Shown here one piece after another: positions 54,327-64,000 of a DNA stretch of 64,000 nucleotides. The stretch is from Pseudomonadota bacterium. Lineage in GTDB: Bacteria; Pseudomonadota; Gammaproteobacteria; Acidiferrobacterales; Acidiferrobacteraceae. The stretch spans positions 1-64,000 of the forward strand of contig JAKARI010000001.1 of the NCBI GenBank assembly GCA_021819245.1, in the 5' to 3' direction. Both the position numbers and the translations under genes were made by a program. Every line of letters starts with the position of its first letter. The first letter of the stretch is position 1. The notes beneath the pieces were generated by a model. The model did no database searches and was not told the DNA's origin. It worked only from the letters and a program-made list of their open reading frames with translations.

Positions 54327-55070
54327 ATGCAGGATATTCGCGGCAAGATCGCGGTCGTGACCGGGGCCTCGAGCGGCATAGGGGAGGCTGCGGCCCGCCT
54401 GCTGCACCAAGGGTCGTCGGGGGCGCACGACGCGCCGACAGGCGAGCGGGGCGTGCCAGCGAGCTCTAAAGGAACGTATCGATCCGATAACAGCCGACGC
54501 CGGTAATACCGAGCAGGTAGCGGCGCTCTTTGCCGAGGCGCAACGGCGCTTTCATGGCCTCGATCTTCTCTCCAACACTGCCGGCGTGGACTTCCATGCC
54601 CCATGTGCCGACGGCAAACCGGAGGAGTGGCGGCAAACCATAGAGGCCTATCTCTCTGGGGTGCTGCACTGCATGCACGCCGCCATCCCGCTCTTGCGCG
54701 CGCGGCCCGGGGCCATGATCTCCACGGTAGCAAGTGTCGGCGGGCGCTACGGCCTGCCGGAATGGTCGGTCGACAACGCCGCCCCATTCGCCGTGGTCGG
54801 GTTCCATGATGCCCCGCGCCAAGGAGCTTAGGCCCGAAGGGATCGGCGTGGCATTCATCGAGCCCGGCGCGGTCTGGACACAGTGGGACAACAACATACC
54901 CGTCGATCAGATGAAGGCGCGGCGCGAGTCCCTGGATGCCCTGCACCTCGAGGACATCGCCCAGGCGCTGGTCTATGACTTCGCGCAGCCGGCCAACGTC
55001 CTGGTCGAGGAAATCCTGGTGCGCCCGGCGCGCCCAATCAGCCCGTGCCCGAATACCGGGCGCCATGCGG
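54327..55070 (+). pseudogene. Decayed short-chain dehydrogenase/reductase gene
   Basis: SDR sequence in different frames: MQDIRGKIAVVTGASSGIGEAAARLLHQ (from 54327), DFHAPCADGKPEEWRQTIEAYLSGVLHCMHAAIPLLRARPGAMISTVASVGGRYGLPEWSVDNAAPFAVVGFHDA (54586..), then RAKELRPEGIGVAFIEPGAVWTQW. Confidence 0.85.
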
Positions 55071-55379
55071 CAGGCGTGCGGCCCCATGGCATACCGCGCC
55101 CTGCCGGCCTTTGTCGACAGGCGGGCCTCCATGCTACGATGCCAGGGCATTACGACGTATCGGCAAGGGGGCCGTGGCGACGATGCGCGGCTTGCGCGCA
55201 CGACCCATCGCGCGAACCGCTTGCCCGTTTCGGGGCCCTGATGCTCGGCGGATGGATGCGCGCATGACACCCGCAGGCCTCGTTACCATAAAAACGGTTT
55301 CGATAGCATCGCCACAGGAGGCTGCGGAAGTAGGCGCTATCCCTCCCTGGTCATGGGACCGGGGCTTTCCGCATACATT

Positions 55380-55772
55380 ATGAAAAAAACCATCGTGTCA
55401 CTCGTCGTCGCGGGCCTTGCCATGAGCCCGGTATGGGCCAAGCCCTTGCGTGTCCCCTTGAAGGCCGAGAACGGTTCGGGCGAAAACGGCTACGCCATGC
55501 TCTACCCGCATGGCGCACGCACGCGTGTCGTTGTCCATTTGCGCAATACGCCAAAGGGCATCGCGCAGCCTGATCATATCCATGCGGGGACATGCCCGTA
55601 CGTAAACCCGCGGCCGGCCTACATGCTCAGCCCGGTAAAAAATGGCGTGTCGGTAACGATGATCCATGCGAGCCTTAAGATGCTGCTCGCAAAGCCCATG
55701 GCGATCAACGTTCACGAAAGCCCTCAAGACCTGCGCAAATATGTCGCCTGCGGCGACATCCGCGCCCGCTAG
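55380..55772 (+). CDS. Small secreted protein with HIHAGTC motif
   Basis: Signal peptide MKKTIVSLVVAGLAMSPVWA; repeated polar segments; DHIHAGTCPYVNPRPAYML; downstream intrinsic terminator. Confidence 0.75.
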   Translation: MKKTIVSLVVAGLAMSPVWAKPLRVPLKAENGSGENGYAMLYPHGARTRVVVHLRNTPKGIAQPDHIHAGTCPYVNPRPAYMLSPVKNGVSVTMIHASLKMLLAKPMAINVHESPQDLRKYVACGDIRAR

Positions 55773-55786
55773 GAGGGCTTGTCCAG

Positions 55787-55823
55787 GGGGATCCGGGGCT
55801 GCCGGGTCCCCCCCTTTTTTTTT
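55787..55823 (+). terminator. Rho-independent terminator
   Basis: Stem ggggatccgg/ccgggtcccc followed by a nine-T run (55815-55823). Confidence 0.8.
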
Positions 55824-55829
55824 CGGTGA

Positions 55830-56756
55830 TCACGGCAGGGTCTGCGTGCGCTCCTCAGGTGTCTTCACATACTGGTGGTCGATCAAAAACTCCTTGAACG
55901 CAAGGGGCGCGGGCGCAAGCCTCTTGCCTGTGCGATGCACCAGATGCCAGGCGCGCCGCAAGGGAAAGCCTTCGACCGAGAGTTCCCGCAGATAGCCGGA
56001 TTCCATCTTCACCAAGACGCTATAGCGCGCGACCACGGCGACCCCCATGCCCACCTTCACGGCCTGCTTGATGGCCTCGTTGCTGTTCATGACCACCCCT
56101 TCCCGTACCGCAAGGCCCTTTTCCGCAAAGTAGCGCAACACCGTCTCACGCGTCCCCGAGCCCGGCTCGCGCAAGACGAAGCTTTCGCGAACCAGGTCGC
56201 GCTGCAGGATCCCCGTACGTCCAGCCAGAGGGTGATTGGCGGGCGCTATGACGATGAGATCGTTGCGATGAAACGGCAAGGCGATCAGGTCCGCCGACTG
56301 CGGCGGCTCGCCCATGATGGCCATATCGACGTCATTGCGCTCGAGGCTCGCCAGGACCTCCTTGCGGTTGGCGATATTGAGGCGGATATTGACCTGGGGA
56401 TGGCGCACCAGAAATCGCGCCAAGAGTTCGACTGCGAAGGCATTGACGGCGGAGGTGAGTGCGATACGCAATTGCCCCTCGTCTACGCCGCGCAGATGCT
56501 CCAGGGCCCGGCCGAGCCCTGACAGTTCGTCTGCGATGCGCTGCCCGGAGCGCAGCACCTCCTCGCCGGCGTCCGTGAGAAAGACCTTTTTCCCGACCTG
56601 CTCTGTGACCGGTAGCCCGATCTCCTGCTCCAGCTTGCGCACCTGCAGATAGACCGCCGACTGCGTGAGATTAAGCCTAGCCGCCGCCCGGGTATACGAG
56701 CCGGTCGCGGCCACCATACGCAGGACCTCGAGCTGCCGCAAGGTCAGATTCTTCAT
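55830..56756 (-). CDS. cbbR: LysR-type regulator, CbbR
   Basis: MKNLTLRQLEVLRMVAATGSYTRAAARLNLTQSAVYLQVRKLEQEIGLPVTEQVGKKVFLT; divergent from RuBisCO. Confidence 0.93.
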   Translation of the reverse strand: MKNLTLRQLEVLRMVAATGSYTRAAARLNLTQSAVYLQVRKLEQEIGLPVTEQVGKKVFLTDAGEEVLRSGQRIADELSGLGRALEHLRGVDEGQLRIALTSAVNAFAVELLARFLVRHPQVNIRLNIANRKEVLASLERNDVDMAIMGEPPQSADLIALPFHRNDLIVIAPANHPLAGRTGILQRDLVRESFVLREPGSGTRETVLRYFAEKGLAVREGVVMNSNEAIKQAVKVGMGVAVVARYSVLVKMESGYLRELSVEGFPLRRAWHLVHRTGKRLAPAPLAFKEFLIDHQYVKTPEERTQTLP

Positions 56757-56800
56757 GCCTTTCACCCCCCCGCCGAGGCCCCTGATCCGCTATCGGGCCG

Positions 56801-56857
56801 CCTATAATAATATGTATTTCCTATAATATCCATAACTGATAATCGTTTTTACTGATG
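56801..56857. promoter_or_regulatory. AT-rich cbbR-cbbM divergent control region with repeated CCTATAATA
   Basis: cctataata at 56801-56809 and again at 56820-56828, followed by tccataactgataatcgtttttactgatga; in the intergenic space expected to hold LysR-type operators. Confidence 0.55.
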
Positions 56858-56909
56858 ATCCGTGGCGGGTATAGTGCGTCATCCTCATCTACGAGCCAAG
56901 GAGCGCCCT

Positions 56910-58289
56910 GTGGATCAATCGTCTCGCTACACCGACCTCGCCCTGCGTGAAGAAGACCTCATCGCCGGCGGCCGGCACATTCTCGTCGCCTACAAGATGA
57001 AGCCCAAGGCCGGTTACGGCTATCTCGCGGCGGCCGCGCACTTCGCCGCCGAGTCCTCCACCGGCACCAACGTGGAGGTGTCGACCACCGATGACTTCAC
57101 GAAGGGGGTCGATGCCCTGGTCTATTACATCGACGAGCCGGCCGAGGACATGCGCATCGCCTACCCGCTGGACCTCTTTGATCGCAATATCATCGACGGC
57201 CGCATGATGGTGGTGTCCTTCCTGACGCTGGCCATCGGCAACAATCAGGGTATGGGCGATATCGCGCACGCCAAGATGATCGATATCTACTTCCCGCCGC
57301 GGGCCATTCAGCTCTTTGACGGCCCGAGCAAGGACATCTCGGATCTCTGGCGCGTCCTCGGCCGCCCCATCAAAGACGGCGGCTACATCGCCGGCACCAT
57401 CATCAAGCCCAAGCTCGGCCTGCGCCCCGAGCCCTTTGCGCAGGCCGCCTACCAGTTCTGGCTGGGCGGGGACTTCATCAAAAACGACGAGCCGCAGGGC
57501 AATCAGGTGTTTGCGCCCCTGAAGAAGACCATGCCGCTCGTGGCCGACGCCATGAGGCGCGCCATGGACAAGACGGGCCAGCCCAAGGTGTTTTCCGCCA
57601 ACATCACCGCCGATGATCACTATGAGATGTGCGCACGCGCCGACTTTATCCTCGAGACCTTCGGTCCGGACGCCGACAAGGTCGCGTTCCTGGTCGACGG
57701 CTTCGTGGGCGGCCCGGGCATGGTCACCACCGCACGCCGTCAGTATCCGGGCCAATATCTGCATTATCATCGCGCCGGCCACGGCATGATCACCTCGCCG
57801 TCGTCCCATCGCGGCTATACGGCACTGGTGCTGGCCAAACTCTCCCGCCTGCAGGGGGCCTCGGGGATTCATGTCGGCACCATGGGCTACGGCAAGATGG
57901 AAGGCGCAAGCGACGACCGCAACATCGCCTACATGATCGAGCGTGATGAGTGCCAGGGCCCGGTCTATTATCAGAAGTGGTACGGCATGAAGCCCACCAC
58001 GCCGATCATATCCGGCGGCATGAATGCCCTGCGCCTGCCGGGCTTTTTCGAAAACCTCGGCCACGGCAATGTCATCAATACCGCAGGCGGCGGCTCCTAT
58101 GGGCATATCGACAGCCCGGCGGCGGGCGCCCTGTCGCTGCGCCAGGCCTATGAATGCTGGAAGGCCAAGGCCGACCCGATCGAATGGGCGAAGAGCCACA
58201 AGGAATTTGCCCGCGCCTTCGCATCATTTCCGCAAGATGCCGACAAACTCTACCCGGGCTGGCGCGACCGAATCGGCTCCCACCGCTAA
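56910..58289 (+). CDS. cbbM: Ribulose-bisphosphate carboxylase, form II
   Basis: [107 protein letters not shown] at 56910. Confidence 0.98.
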   Translation: MDQSSRYTDLALREEDLIAGGRHILVAYKMKPKAGYGYLAAAAHFAAESSTGTNVEVSTTDDFTKGVDALVYYIDEPAEDMRIAYPLDLFDRNIIDGRMMVVSFLTLAIGNNQGMGDIAHAKMIDIYFPPRAIQLFDGPSKDISDLWRVLGRPIKDGGYIAGTIIKPKLGLRPEPFAQAAYQFWLGGDFIKNDEPQGNQVFAPLKKTMPLVADAMRRAMDKTGQPKVFSANITADDHYEMCARADFILETFGPDADKVAFLVDGFVGGPGMVTTARRQYPGQYLHYHRAGHGMITSPSSHRGYTALVLAKLSRLQGASGIHVGTMGYGKMEGASDDRNIAYMIERDECQGPVYYQKWYGMKPTTPIISGGMNALRLPGFFENLGHGNVINTAGGGSYGHIDSPAAGALSLRQAYECWKAKADPIEWAKSHKEFARAFASFPQDADKLYPGWRDRIGSHR

Positions 58290-58323
58290 CAAGGGACCGA
58301 GCTACGATCCGGTGGCGAGATCA

Positions 58324-58355
58324 CGGCGGGCCGCATCTGGCGCCCGCCGGTTTTT
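58324..58355 (+). terminator. Intrinsic terminator/attenuator between cbbM and cbbQ
   Basis: Perfect 8-bp stem cggcgggc (58324-58331)/gcccgccg (58342-58349), then g and ttttt. Confidence 0.7.
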
Positions 58356-58395
58356 CTCACGACCTTTCCCGTCACACACGCAAGGGGGTCTACGC

Positions 58396-59208
58396 ATGAG
58401 CCATGGCGACATGCTCAAGGACTACCGCGTCACGGATGAGCCCTACTATCGGCCGGTGGCCGATGAAATCGCGCTCTTTACGGCCGCCTATGACAGACGC
58501 CTGCCGGTCATGATCAAGGGGCCCACCGGGTGCGGCAAATCGCGCTTCGTGGAATACATGGCCTGGAGGCTCGGTAAGCCCTTGCTCACCGTGGCCTGCA
58601 ACGAGGACATGACCGCCGCCGACTTAGTCGGGCGCTGGCTGCTCGACGCCGATGGCACCCGCTGGCAGGATGGACCCCTGACACAGGCGGCGCGCTACGG
58701 GGCGATCTGCTACCTAGATGAAGTCGTCGAGGCGCGACAAGACAGCACGGTCGTCATCCACCCGCTCACTGACCATCGCCGAGCGCTCCCCCTGGACAAA
58801 AAGGGCGAGCTCATACGGGCCCATGCCGACTTCCAGCTGGTGATCTCCTATAACCCGGGCTACCAGTCGCTAACCAAGGACCTCAAGCCCTCCACGAAAC
58901 AGCGGTTTACGGCACTGCGATTCGCCTATCCGCCCCCCGAGGCGGAGGCGGAGATCCTGGTACGTGAAACCGGCATCGACCCGCAGCTTGCGCCGCCCCT
59001 CATCGAATTGGCGGTGAGCGCGCGACGCTTGAAGGGCCATGGCCTAGACGAGGGCATATCGACGCGTCTTTTGGTCTATGCCGCCTCGCTCATGGCCGAT
59101 GGGGTCCCGGCGACCCAGGCCTGCCGCATGGCGCTCATCGACCCCCTCACGGATGATGACGACATCCGCGCCACGCTTGAACACGCTATCGATGCCCTCC
59201 TGGCCTGA
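58396..59208 (+). CDS. cbbQ: RuBisCO activase subunit CbbQ (MoxR-type AAA+)
   Basis: MIKGPTGCGKSRFVEYMAWRLGKPLLTVACNEDMTAADLVGRWLL, YNPGYQSLTKDLKPSTKQRFTAL; ATG at 58396. Confidence 0.96.
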   Translation: MSHGDMLKDYRVTDEPYYRPVADEIALFTAAYDRRLPVMIKGPTGCGKSRFVEYMAWRLGKPLLTVACNEDMTAADLVGRWLLDADGTRWQDGPLTQAARYGAICYLDEVVEARQDSTVVIHPLTDHRRALPLDKKGELIRAHADFQLVISYNPGYQSLTKDLKPSTKQRFTALRFAYPPPEAEAEILVRETGIDPQLAPPLIELAVSARRLKGHGLDEGISTRLLVYAASLMADGVPATQACRMALIDPLTDDDDIRATLEHAIDALLA

Positions 59209-61477
59209 CGGCGGCGCCGCGCCTTCGGCCGCCACGGCCTTACAAGACGAGGAGAATGGCTGGCGGCAGCGCCTCGGCTGCGGGTTTGTGCCAGTGCAGT
59301 CCATTTTTGCAAAGCGCTTGAGCGACGCCAGGGTCCATTTGCGCGATGCCGATCTTGCCGCCTACATCGATGCCGCGCGGGTCTTGTGCCGGCTCGGGCG
59401 CGGGCCCGAGCCGGTCCTAGCCTTTCTCGAGGCCTGGCCTCAGGCAGCCGGCCGGTTCGGCCAAGACGGCCTTGCGGCGATCATGGCCTGGGCGCGGGGA
59501 ATCGGACCCACACCCAATGGCGATGTCCTTGGGGGCTTTTTTCGGGCGCTCCCGGCGCTCGCCGATGCCCTGGACGGCAGCGCACGCCTGAAGGATTACA
59601 TCGACCTGCTCAATGCTGTCGCGCGCCACACCACCGTCTCCATCCATGGGCGGCACGCGACTTATGCAAGCCACGCCTTGCCCGAGCTGATTCGGGTCGC
59701 GCCCCCACATCTGAAACATGTGAGCCTCGCGGGGCTGCGAACATGGGCGGAGCATGGCCTGCGCCATGATCCGCACAATCCACAACGGCAGGCGGATTAT
59801 TTCGCCATGCGCTCGGCCGACAGCCGCGCGGTATTTCAGGATCAGCGCAGAGGCACCTCCTTGCGCGCGCATGAGCGCCGAATGGACCTTTACCTGCGCG
59901 CCTTCTGGAATGATGCCGCACCGATCATCGCCTACTCCGAGGCCTTCGATCACCTGCGCAAGCCGCAGCCCTATACCGATGACCAGGGGCTGCACCTCCC
60001 GGACCTGCGCGATGACCGCGACGGGGTTTCGGGCCTCGACCAGTACCGCCTGATCCTTGCGCACCTTGCCGCCCACAGGCGCTTGAGCGAGCCCCTGATC
60101 GCCGACAACTGGAGCCCGTTTCAGCGTCTGTGCATCGAATACTTCGAGGATGCGCGCATCGATACCCTGGTCCTCCGGCGCTTCCCCGGCCTGCGCAAGA
60201 CGCTTCTTTCACTCCACCCCTACCCCGGGGAACACGACTGTGACAGCGCGCGGGAATCCTGCATCCGCCATCGCCTGACCATGCTCTCGCGCGCCATCCT
60301 CGACCCCGACTGCGACTATGGCAACCCGCTTTTGCGCGAGTTCGTGGGCCGCTTCCATGACAGACTTATACGCGGCGACAGCAGTACGCAGGAGATGGCA
60401 GCGCTTGCCACCGAATACCTGGTGTTGAGTCGGCTGCCCAGCGACAATCTCCCCAAGATTCACTTTGCCGATAGCGAGATCCCCTATCGCGACGACAACC
60501 GCCATCTGTGGCGCTTCATAGATCTCGACGAAGACCAGGAGGAGGCGGAGGTCAGGGCCCCGGAGATACCGGCCGCACCCGGGATCACGCACCACTATCC
60601 GGAATGGGATTACGCCGCCGGCGATTACCTTCCCGACCATGTCACCCTGCATGAACACCTCCATCCGCGCGGACTCGCGGAAGAGATCACGCGCCTGCTA
60701 GAGAAAAATGCGGTACTCGCCCGGCGTCTCACACGCATCCTAGACCAGATCAAGCCCCAGGGCCGTGACCGGTTGCGCCGCCAGGAAGACGGGGCCGAAC
60801 TCGACCTTGACTGGGCGCTACGCTCCTGGATCGATTATCGCTGCCGCCACACCGCCGATGCGCGCATCAATCAGGATATCCGCCATGCCGAGCGTGACGT
60901 CGCGGTCAGCCTGCTGCTCGACCTCTCGGCATCACTTGCAGACCCCATAGGCGGCGCCGGCGACCGGACGGTCTTGTCGCTCGCGCAGGAGGCGGTGACC
61001 CTGCTCGCATGGGCCATAGACCGCCTGGGTGACCCGTTTGCCATAGCCGGATTTCACTCAAATACCCGCCACGAGGCCCGGATCTGGCACATCAAGGGGT
61101 TTTCCGAGGCCTGGAATGACGACGTCCGCGCGCGGCTTGCCGCCCTGCGCGCCGGCTATTCGACGCGCATGGGTGTGGCCCTGCGCCATGCCGGCCGCGC
61201 CCTCTCTCAGATCCGCAAAGACAAGCGCCTGCTGCTCGTTCTCACGGATGGTCAACCCGCCGATGTCGACGTAAGCGACCCTGAGTTCCTGATCGCCGAT
61301 GCACGACAGGCGGTGCGGGAACTGGAGCGCCAGGGGGTTACCTGCCATTGCATAAGCCTGGACATCCGCTCCGACGAATACGTCCAGCGGATATTCGGAA
61401 GGCATTTCAGTGTTATAGATCGGATCGAAAGGCTTCCCGAGCGCCTTCCGGAGATCTTCCTGACTATTACTTCCTAA
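59192..61477 (+). CDS. cbbO: RuBisCO activase subunit CbbO (vWA-domain protein)
   Basis: Over 750 aa; C-terminal vWA-like region DVAVSLLLDLSASLADP...KRLLLVLTDGQPADVDVSDPEFLIADARQAV; overlaps the cbbQ end. Confidence 0.93.
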   Translation: MPSWPDGGAAPSAATALQDEENGWRQRLGCGFVPVQSIFAKRLSDARVHLRDADLAAYIDAARVLCRLGRGPEPVLAFLEAWPQAAGRFGQDGLAAIMAWARGIGPTPNGDVLGGFFRALPALADALDGSARLKDYIDLLNAVARHTTVSIHGRHATYASHALPELIRVAPPHLKHVSLAGLRTWAEHGLRHDPHNPQRQADYFAMRSADSRAVFQDQRRGTSLRAHERRMDLYLRAFWNDAAPIIAYSEAFDHLRKPQPYTDDQGLHLPDLRDDRDGVSGLDQYRLILAHLAAHRRLSEPLIADNWSPFQRLCIEYFEDARIDTLVLRRFPGLRKTLLSLHPYPGEHDCDSARESCIRHRLTMLSRAILDPDCDYGNPLLREFVGRFHDRLIRGDSSTQEMAALATEYLVLSRLPSDNLPKIHFADSEIPYRDDNRHLWRFIDLDEDQEEAEVRAPEIPAAPGITHHYPEWDYAAGDYLPDHVTLHEHLHPRGLAEEITRLLEKNAVLARRLTRILDQIKPQGRDRLRRQEDGAELDLDWALRSWIDYRCRHTADARINQDIRHAERDVAVSLLLDLSASLADPIGGAGDRTVLSLAQEAVTLLAWAIDRLGDPFAIAGFHSNTRHEARIWHIKGFSEAWNDDVRARLAALRAGYSTRMGVALRHAGRALSQIRKDKRLLLVLTDGQPADVDVSDPEFLIADARQAVRELERQGVTCHCISLDIRSDEYVQRIFGRHFSVIDRIERLPERLPEIFLTITS

Positions 61478-61684
61478 GCCATTCCATCTGCGGCGACCGT
61501 GGCCTAAACCCGGCGCTATGGCACAATCGTTTCGCCACTCAGCCGAACTTTGCCCCCCCCGAAGCAGGGAACCCATTGATTCCGCGGGATGATGAGGGCG
61601 AAGAGGCGGCCGCTTACTGGGTACAGGCCAAAGAAACGCCGAGGAGCCGGAAGGCCTGATCCTGGAGGGGTGCGGGGCGCGTGA

Positions 61685-62250
61685 TCATAGCGTAAAGTGC
61701 TTGGCCATGCGGCACACCGGGCCTACGCGCAGACCGATTGCATCGGCCCCCCGGAGGGGGCGGTGCGGGCGTTGGGTGGCGTCGACGATCTTCTGCAGTC
61801 GCTCCTCGGTGGCTGCGAGCAGGACCTCGCGCTGGCGCGCCCTTTCCTCGGCCGGCAGTGGGTTGCGGCATACCATCGGGCGTTCTCCCGGAAAGGCCTC
61901 ACGGACCACCTCGAGGAGGTTGCGCTCATCGAAAAACGACAGCGGAAACGGTCCTTGGTCGCGGGCCAGCTCCGCGATCTGCGGCGCGCGCAGGCTGCTC
62001 ACCCAGTCGAGCCCCGCCGGACGCAGGAGCGTGTCGATCCGGGCCTGGGTGAGCATGCCCCGCCCCGCAACAACACCTTCAGTCCCTCGATGACGTCCTC
62101 GGAGAGCGCCGACAGATTGGCCAGCGTGCGCTTGATAACCTTCTTGCCCTCGCGGCGGGACTCGCGCAGGAGGACCGCCGGCGGGGAGTTGCAATTGGGC
62201 GCGCGCTCGATAGACAGGGACACACCACTACGACATGCATCACGCCAATG
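61685..62250 (-). pseudogene. Fragmented IS1634-type transposase
   Basis: N-terminal NSPPAVLLRESRREGKKVIKRTLANLSALSEDVIEGLKVLLRGG (ORF 61999..62307) and internal TGLDWVSSLRAPQIAELARDQGPFPLSFFDERNLLEVVREAFPGERPMVCRNPLPAEERARQREVLLAATEERLQKI...RPLRGADAIGLRVG...MAKHF in another frame; catalytic region missing. Confidence 0.8.
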
Positions 62251-62342
62251 CACTCCATATGTCCTTAACATACATGGGTACCCTCTCGGCCGAAAAAACC
62301 ACCCCACTCCTTGTCGGAAAAGGGATTTTTCATTTTAGGGGG

Positions 62343-63995
62343 TCACAGTTCGGACTCAGGGGCGGTGACGATACGCGCGGGCTCCACGGGTGGCGGCTGG
62401 GCAAGACCAATCATATCCCTCAAGACCTCGGCCACCCCCTGTTCGTCATCCTCTGCACACAGCGTACGCAGGCGATTGAGGCCCTCGGTGAAACGCGCCG
62501 GATCGGCATAGGTCCCCGGGGTGACGCGAATCTTGGGATGCACGGTCTCAAGCAACGCCTCGTCTGCATAAAACAGCTCTTCGTAGAGCTTCTCGCCGGG
62601 CCTAAGGCCGGTATAGATGATCTCGATATCCCGTCCGGGCTGCTTGCCCGATAAAAGGATCAGCTGCTCGGCGAGGTAGCTGATGCGCACCGGGTCACCC
62701 ATATCCAGGACGAAGATCTCGCCGCCCTTGCCCATGACGCTCGACTGCAGGATGAGTCCGCAGGCCTCGGGTATGGTCATGAAATAGCGGGTGATATCCC
62801 GGTGCGTGACCGTGACCGGACCGCCGCTTGCGATCTGGGTCTTAAAGAGTGGGATGACGCTGCCCGCAGAACCCAGGACATTGCCGAAACGCACGGTCAG
62901 AAACCGCGTTCGCGAGCGGGCGCTGATCTGCTGGCACAGGATCTCTGCGGCACGCTTGGTGGCACCCATGACGTTGGATGGATTTACCGCCTTGTCGGTC
63001 GATATGAGGAGGAAGACCCCGCATCTATGCCGATCCGCGGCCTCGGCCAGGGTCTCGGTCCCAAACACGTTGTTCAATACCGCGGCGCGGCCCTGATTCT
63101 CCAGCATCGGGACATGCTTGTAGGCGGCCGCATGAAAGATCATCTCGGGGCGCTCGCGGTGAAGGACGCGATCGACGAGCACCGTGTCGCGGACATCGCC
63201 CAAGACCGGCAATAGTCCCAGATGCGGATGGTCACGGCGCAGTTCGAGCTCGATGTTATAGAGGTTGAACTCGCTGCGCTCAAACAGGATCAGCCGGCGG
63301 GGGCCAAGCTGCGCGATCTGCCGGCACAACTCCGACCCTATGGAGCCGCCGGCCCCCGATACCAGCACCACCTTGCCGCCTACGCCCTGTGCAATCTCCT
63401 CTTGATGCAGGCAGACCGGTTCCCGGCCGAGAAGGTCTTCGATGCGCACCTCGCGCAGCTCCCGAATGGTGACCTGGCCGTCGACTAGGCTCTGAAGGCC
63501 TGGCAGGATGCGAAACGGGCGACCGCTGCGCTCACAGAGCTCCACGAGACGGCGCATGCGATCGGCCTTGGCCTCGGTGACCGCAATAAATACGATATCC
63601 ACCTCAAGACCCGTAGCCACCTGCAACAATTGCCCGCAATCGGCGACCACCGGCACCCCATGAATCTCCTGGCCGATGCGCCGGGGATTGTCGTCCACGA
63701 AGGCCACCGGCCGGAAACCAATGGTCGCATCGCGCAGGAGATCACGCACCAGCATCTCGCCCGCGCGCCCGGCGCCTACGATGAGCGCCTTCTTGCCCGA
63801 GGTCTGATAGAGGCCCCGGTCCTTGAACAACCGGTAGAGAAATCGCGGGCCGCCCAGCAGCATGGTCAAGAGCATCGCGTCCAAGACGAACGCCGAGCGC
63901 GGCACCAAGACCAGGCGCTCTCCGAGAAACAAGACGAGGGCACTGGCCGCGGTGCCGACGATGATGGCCTTTAAGATACGCCACAGATCGGGCAA
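62343..63995 (-). CDS. Nucleoside-diphosphate-sugar epimerase/dehydratase, CapD/WbpM/FlaA1 type (N-terminus beyond window)
   Basis: KALIVGAGRAGEMLVRDLL, VVLVSGAGGSIGSELCRQIAQLGPRRLILFERSEFNLYNIELEL, HAAAYKHVPMLE, VMGATKRAAEILCQ; ORF opens to the window edge. Confidence 0.94.
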   Translation of the reverse strand: MPDLWRILKAIIVGTAASALVLFLGERLVLVPRSAFVLDAMLLTMLLGGPRFLYRLFKDRGLYQTSGKKALIVGAGRAGEMLVRDLLRDATIGFRPVAFVDDNPRRIGQEIHGVPVVADCGQLLQVATGLEVDIVFIAVTEAKADRMRRLVELCERSGRPFRILPGLQSLVDGQVTIRELREVRIEDLLGREPVCLHQEEIAQGVGGKVVLVSGAGGSIGSELCRQIAQLGPRRLILFERSEFNLYNIELELRRDHPHLGLLPVLGDVRDTVLVDRVLHRERPEMIFHAAAYKHVPMLENQGRAAVLNNVFGTETLAEAADRHRCGVFLLISTDKAVNPSNVMGATKRAAEILCQQISARSRTRFLTVRFGNVLGSAGSVIPLFKTQIASGGPVTVTHRDITRYFMTIPEACGLILQSSVMGKGGEIFVLDMGDPVRISYLAEQLILLSGKQPGRDIEIIYTGLRPGEKLYEELFYADEALLETVHPKIRVTPGTYADPARFTEGLNRLRTLCAEDDEQGVAEVLRDMIGLAQPPPVEPARIVTAPESEL

Positions 63996-64000
63996 GGAGG

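Noticed and set aside
56889-58199. 436-aa minus-strand ORF
   Set aside because: Antisense shadow of cbbM.
61697-62338. 213-aa plus-strand ORF
   Set aside because: Antisense to the IS1634-type transposase relic.

Overview
GC-rich chromosomal window from a chemolithoautotrophic, probably acidophilic/sulfur-oxidising gammaproteobacterium. The lifestyle is inferred from form II RuBisCO with CbbQ/CbbO/CbbR, two DsrE-like proteins and a plasma-membrane-type H+-ATPase; no taxon is claimed. Most of the window is housekeeping: secF-secD-yajC-tgt-queA, tRNA-Leu(CAA), panD-panC-panB-dNK-folK-pcnB, tRNA-Glu(CTC), cnoX, rarA-lolA-ftsK, ald, trxB, smr, ispF-ispD, carD, mfd, def, csiV, a purine salvage pair, galU and a capD/wbpM-like gene cut by the window end. 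Accessory features are an rve/DDE insertion sequence at the left edge (about 1-1.4 kb), a 9-17 kb island, an acetate kinase/phosphoketolase/UspA/H+-ATPase block, and several decayed genes (SDR, multipass membrane protein, IS1634-type transposase). The main candidate for an undescribed system is about 10.2-17.3 kb. It encodes a stand-alone protein with proteasome-type Ntn-hydrolase catalytic residues, an ADP-ribosylglycohydrolase, a DUF2779-like nuclease and a WYL regulator on the minus strand, divergent from a NERD-nuclease/SF1-helicase fusion. A palindrome and a long hairpin lie in the divergent promoter, and mutually exclusive hairpins precede the WYL gene. An adjacent HTH-GHKL-STAS-like gene carries three direct repeats at exact 22-bp spacing upstream of its start. 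All family calls are from reading the translations; no database search was run.
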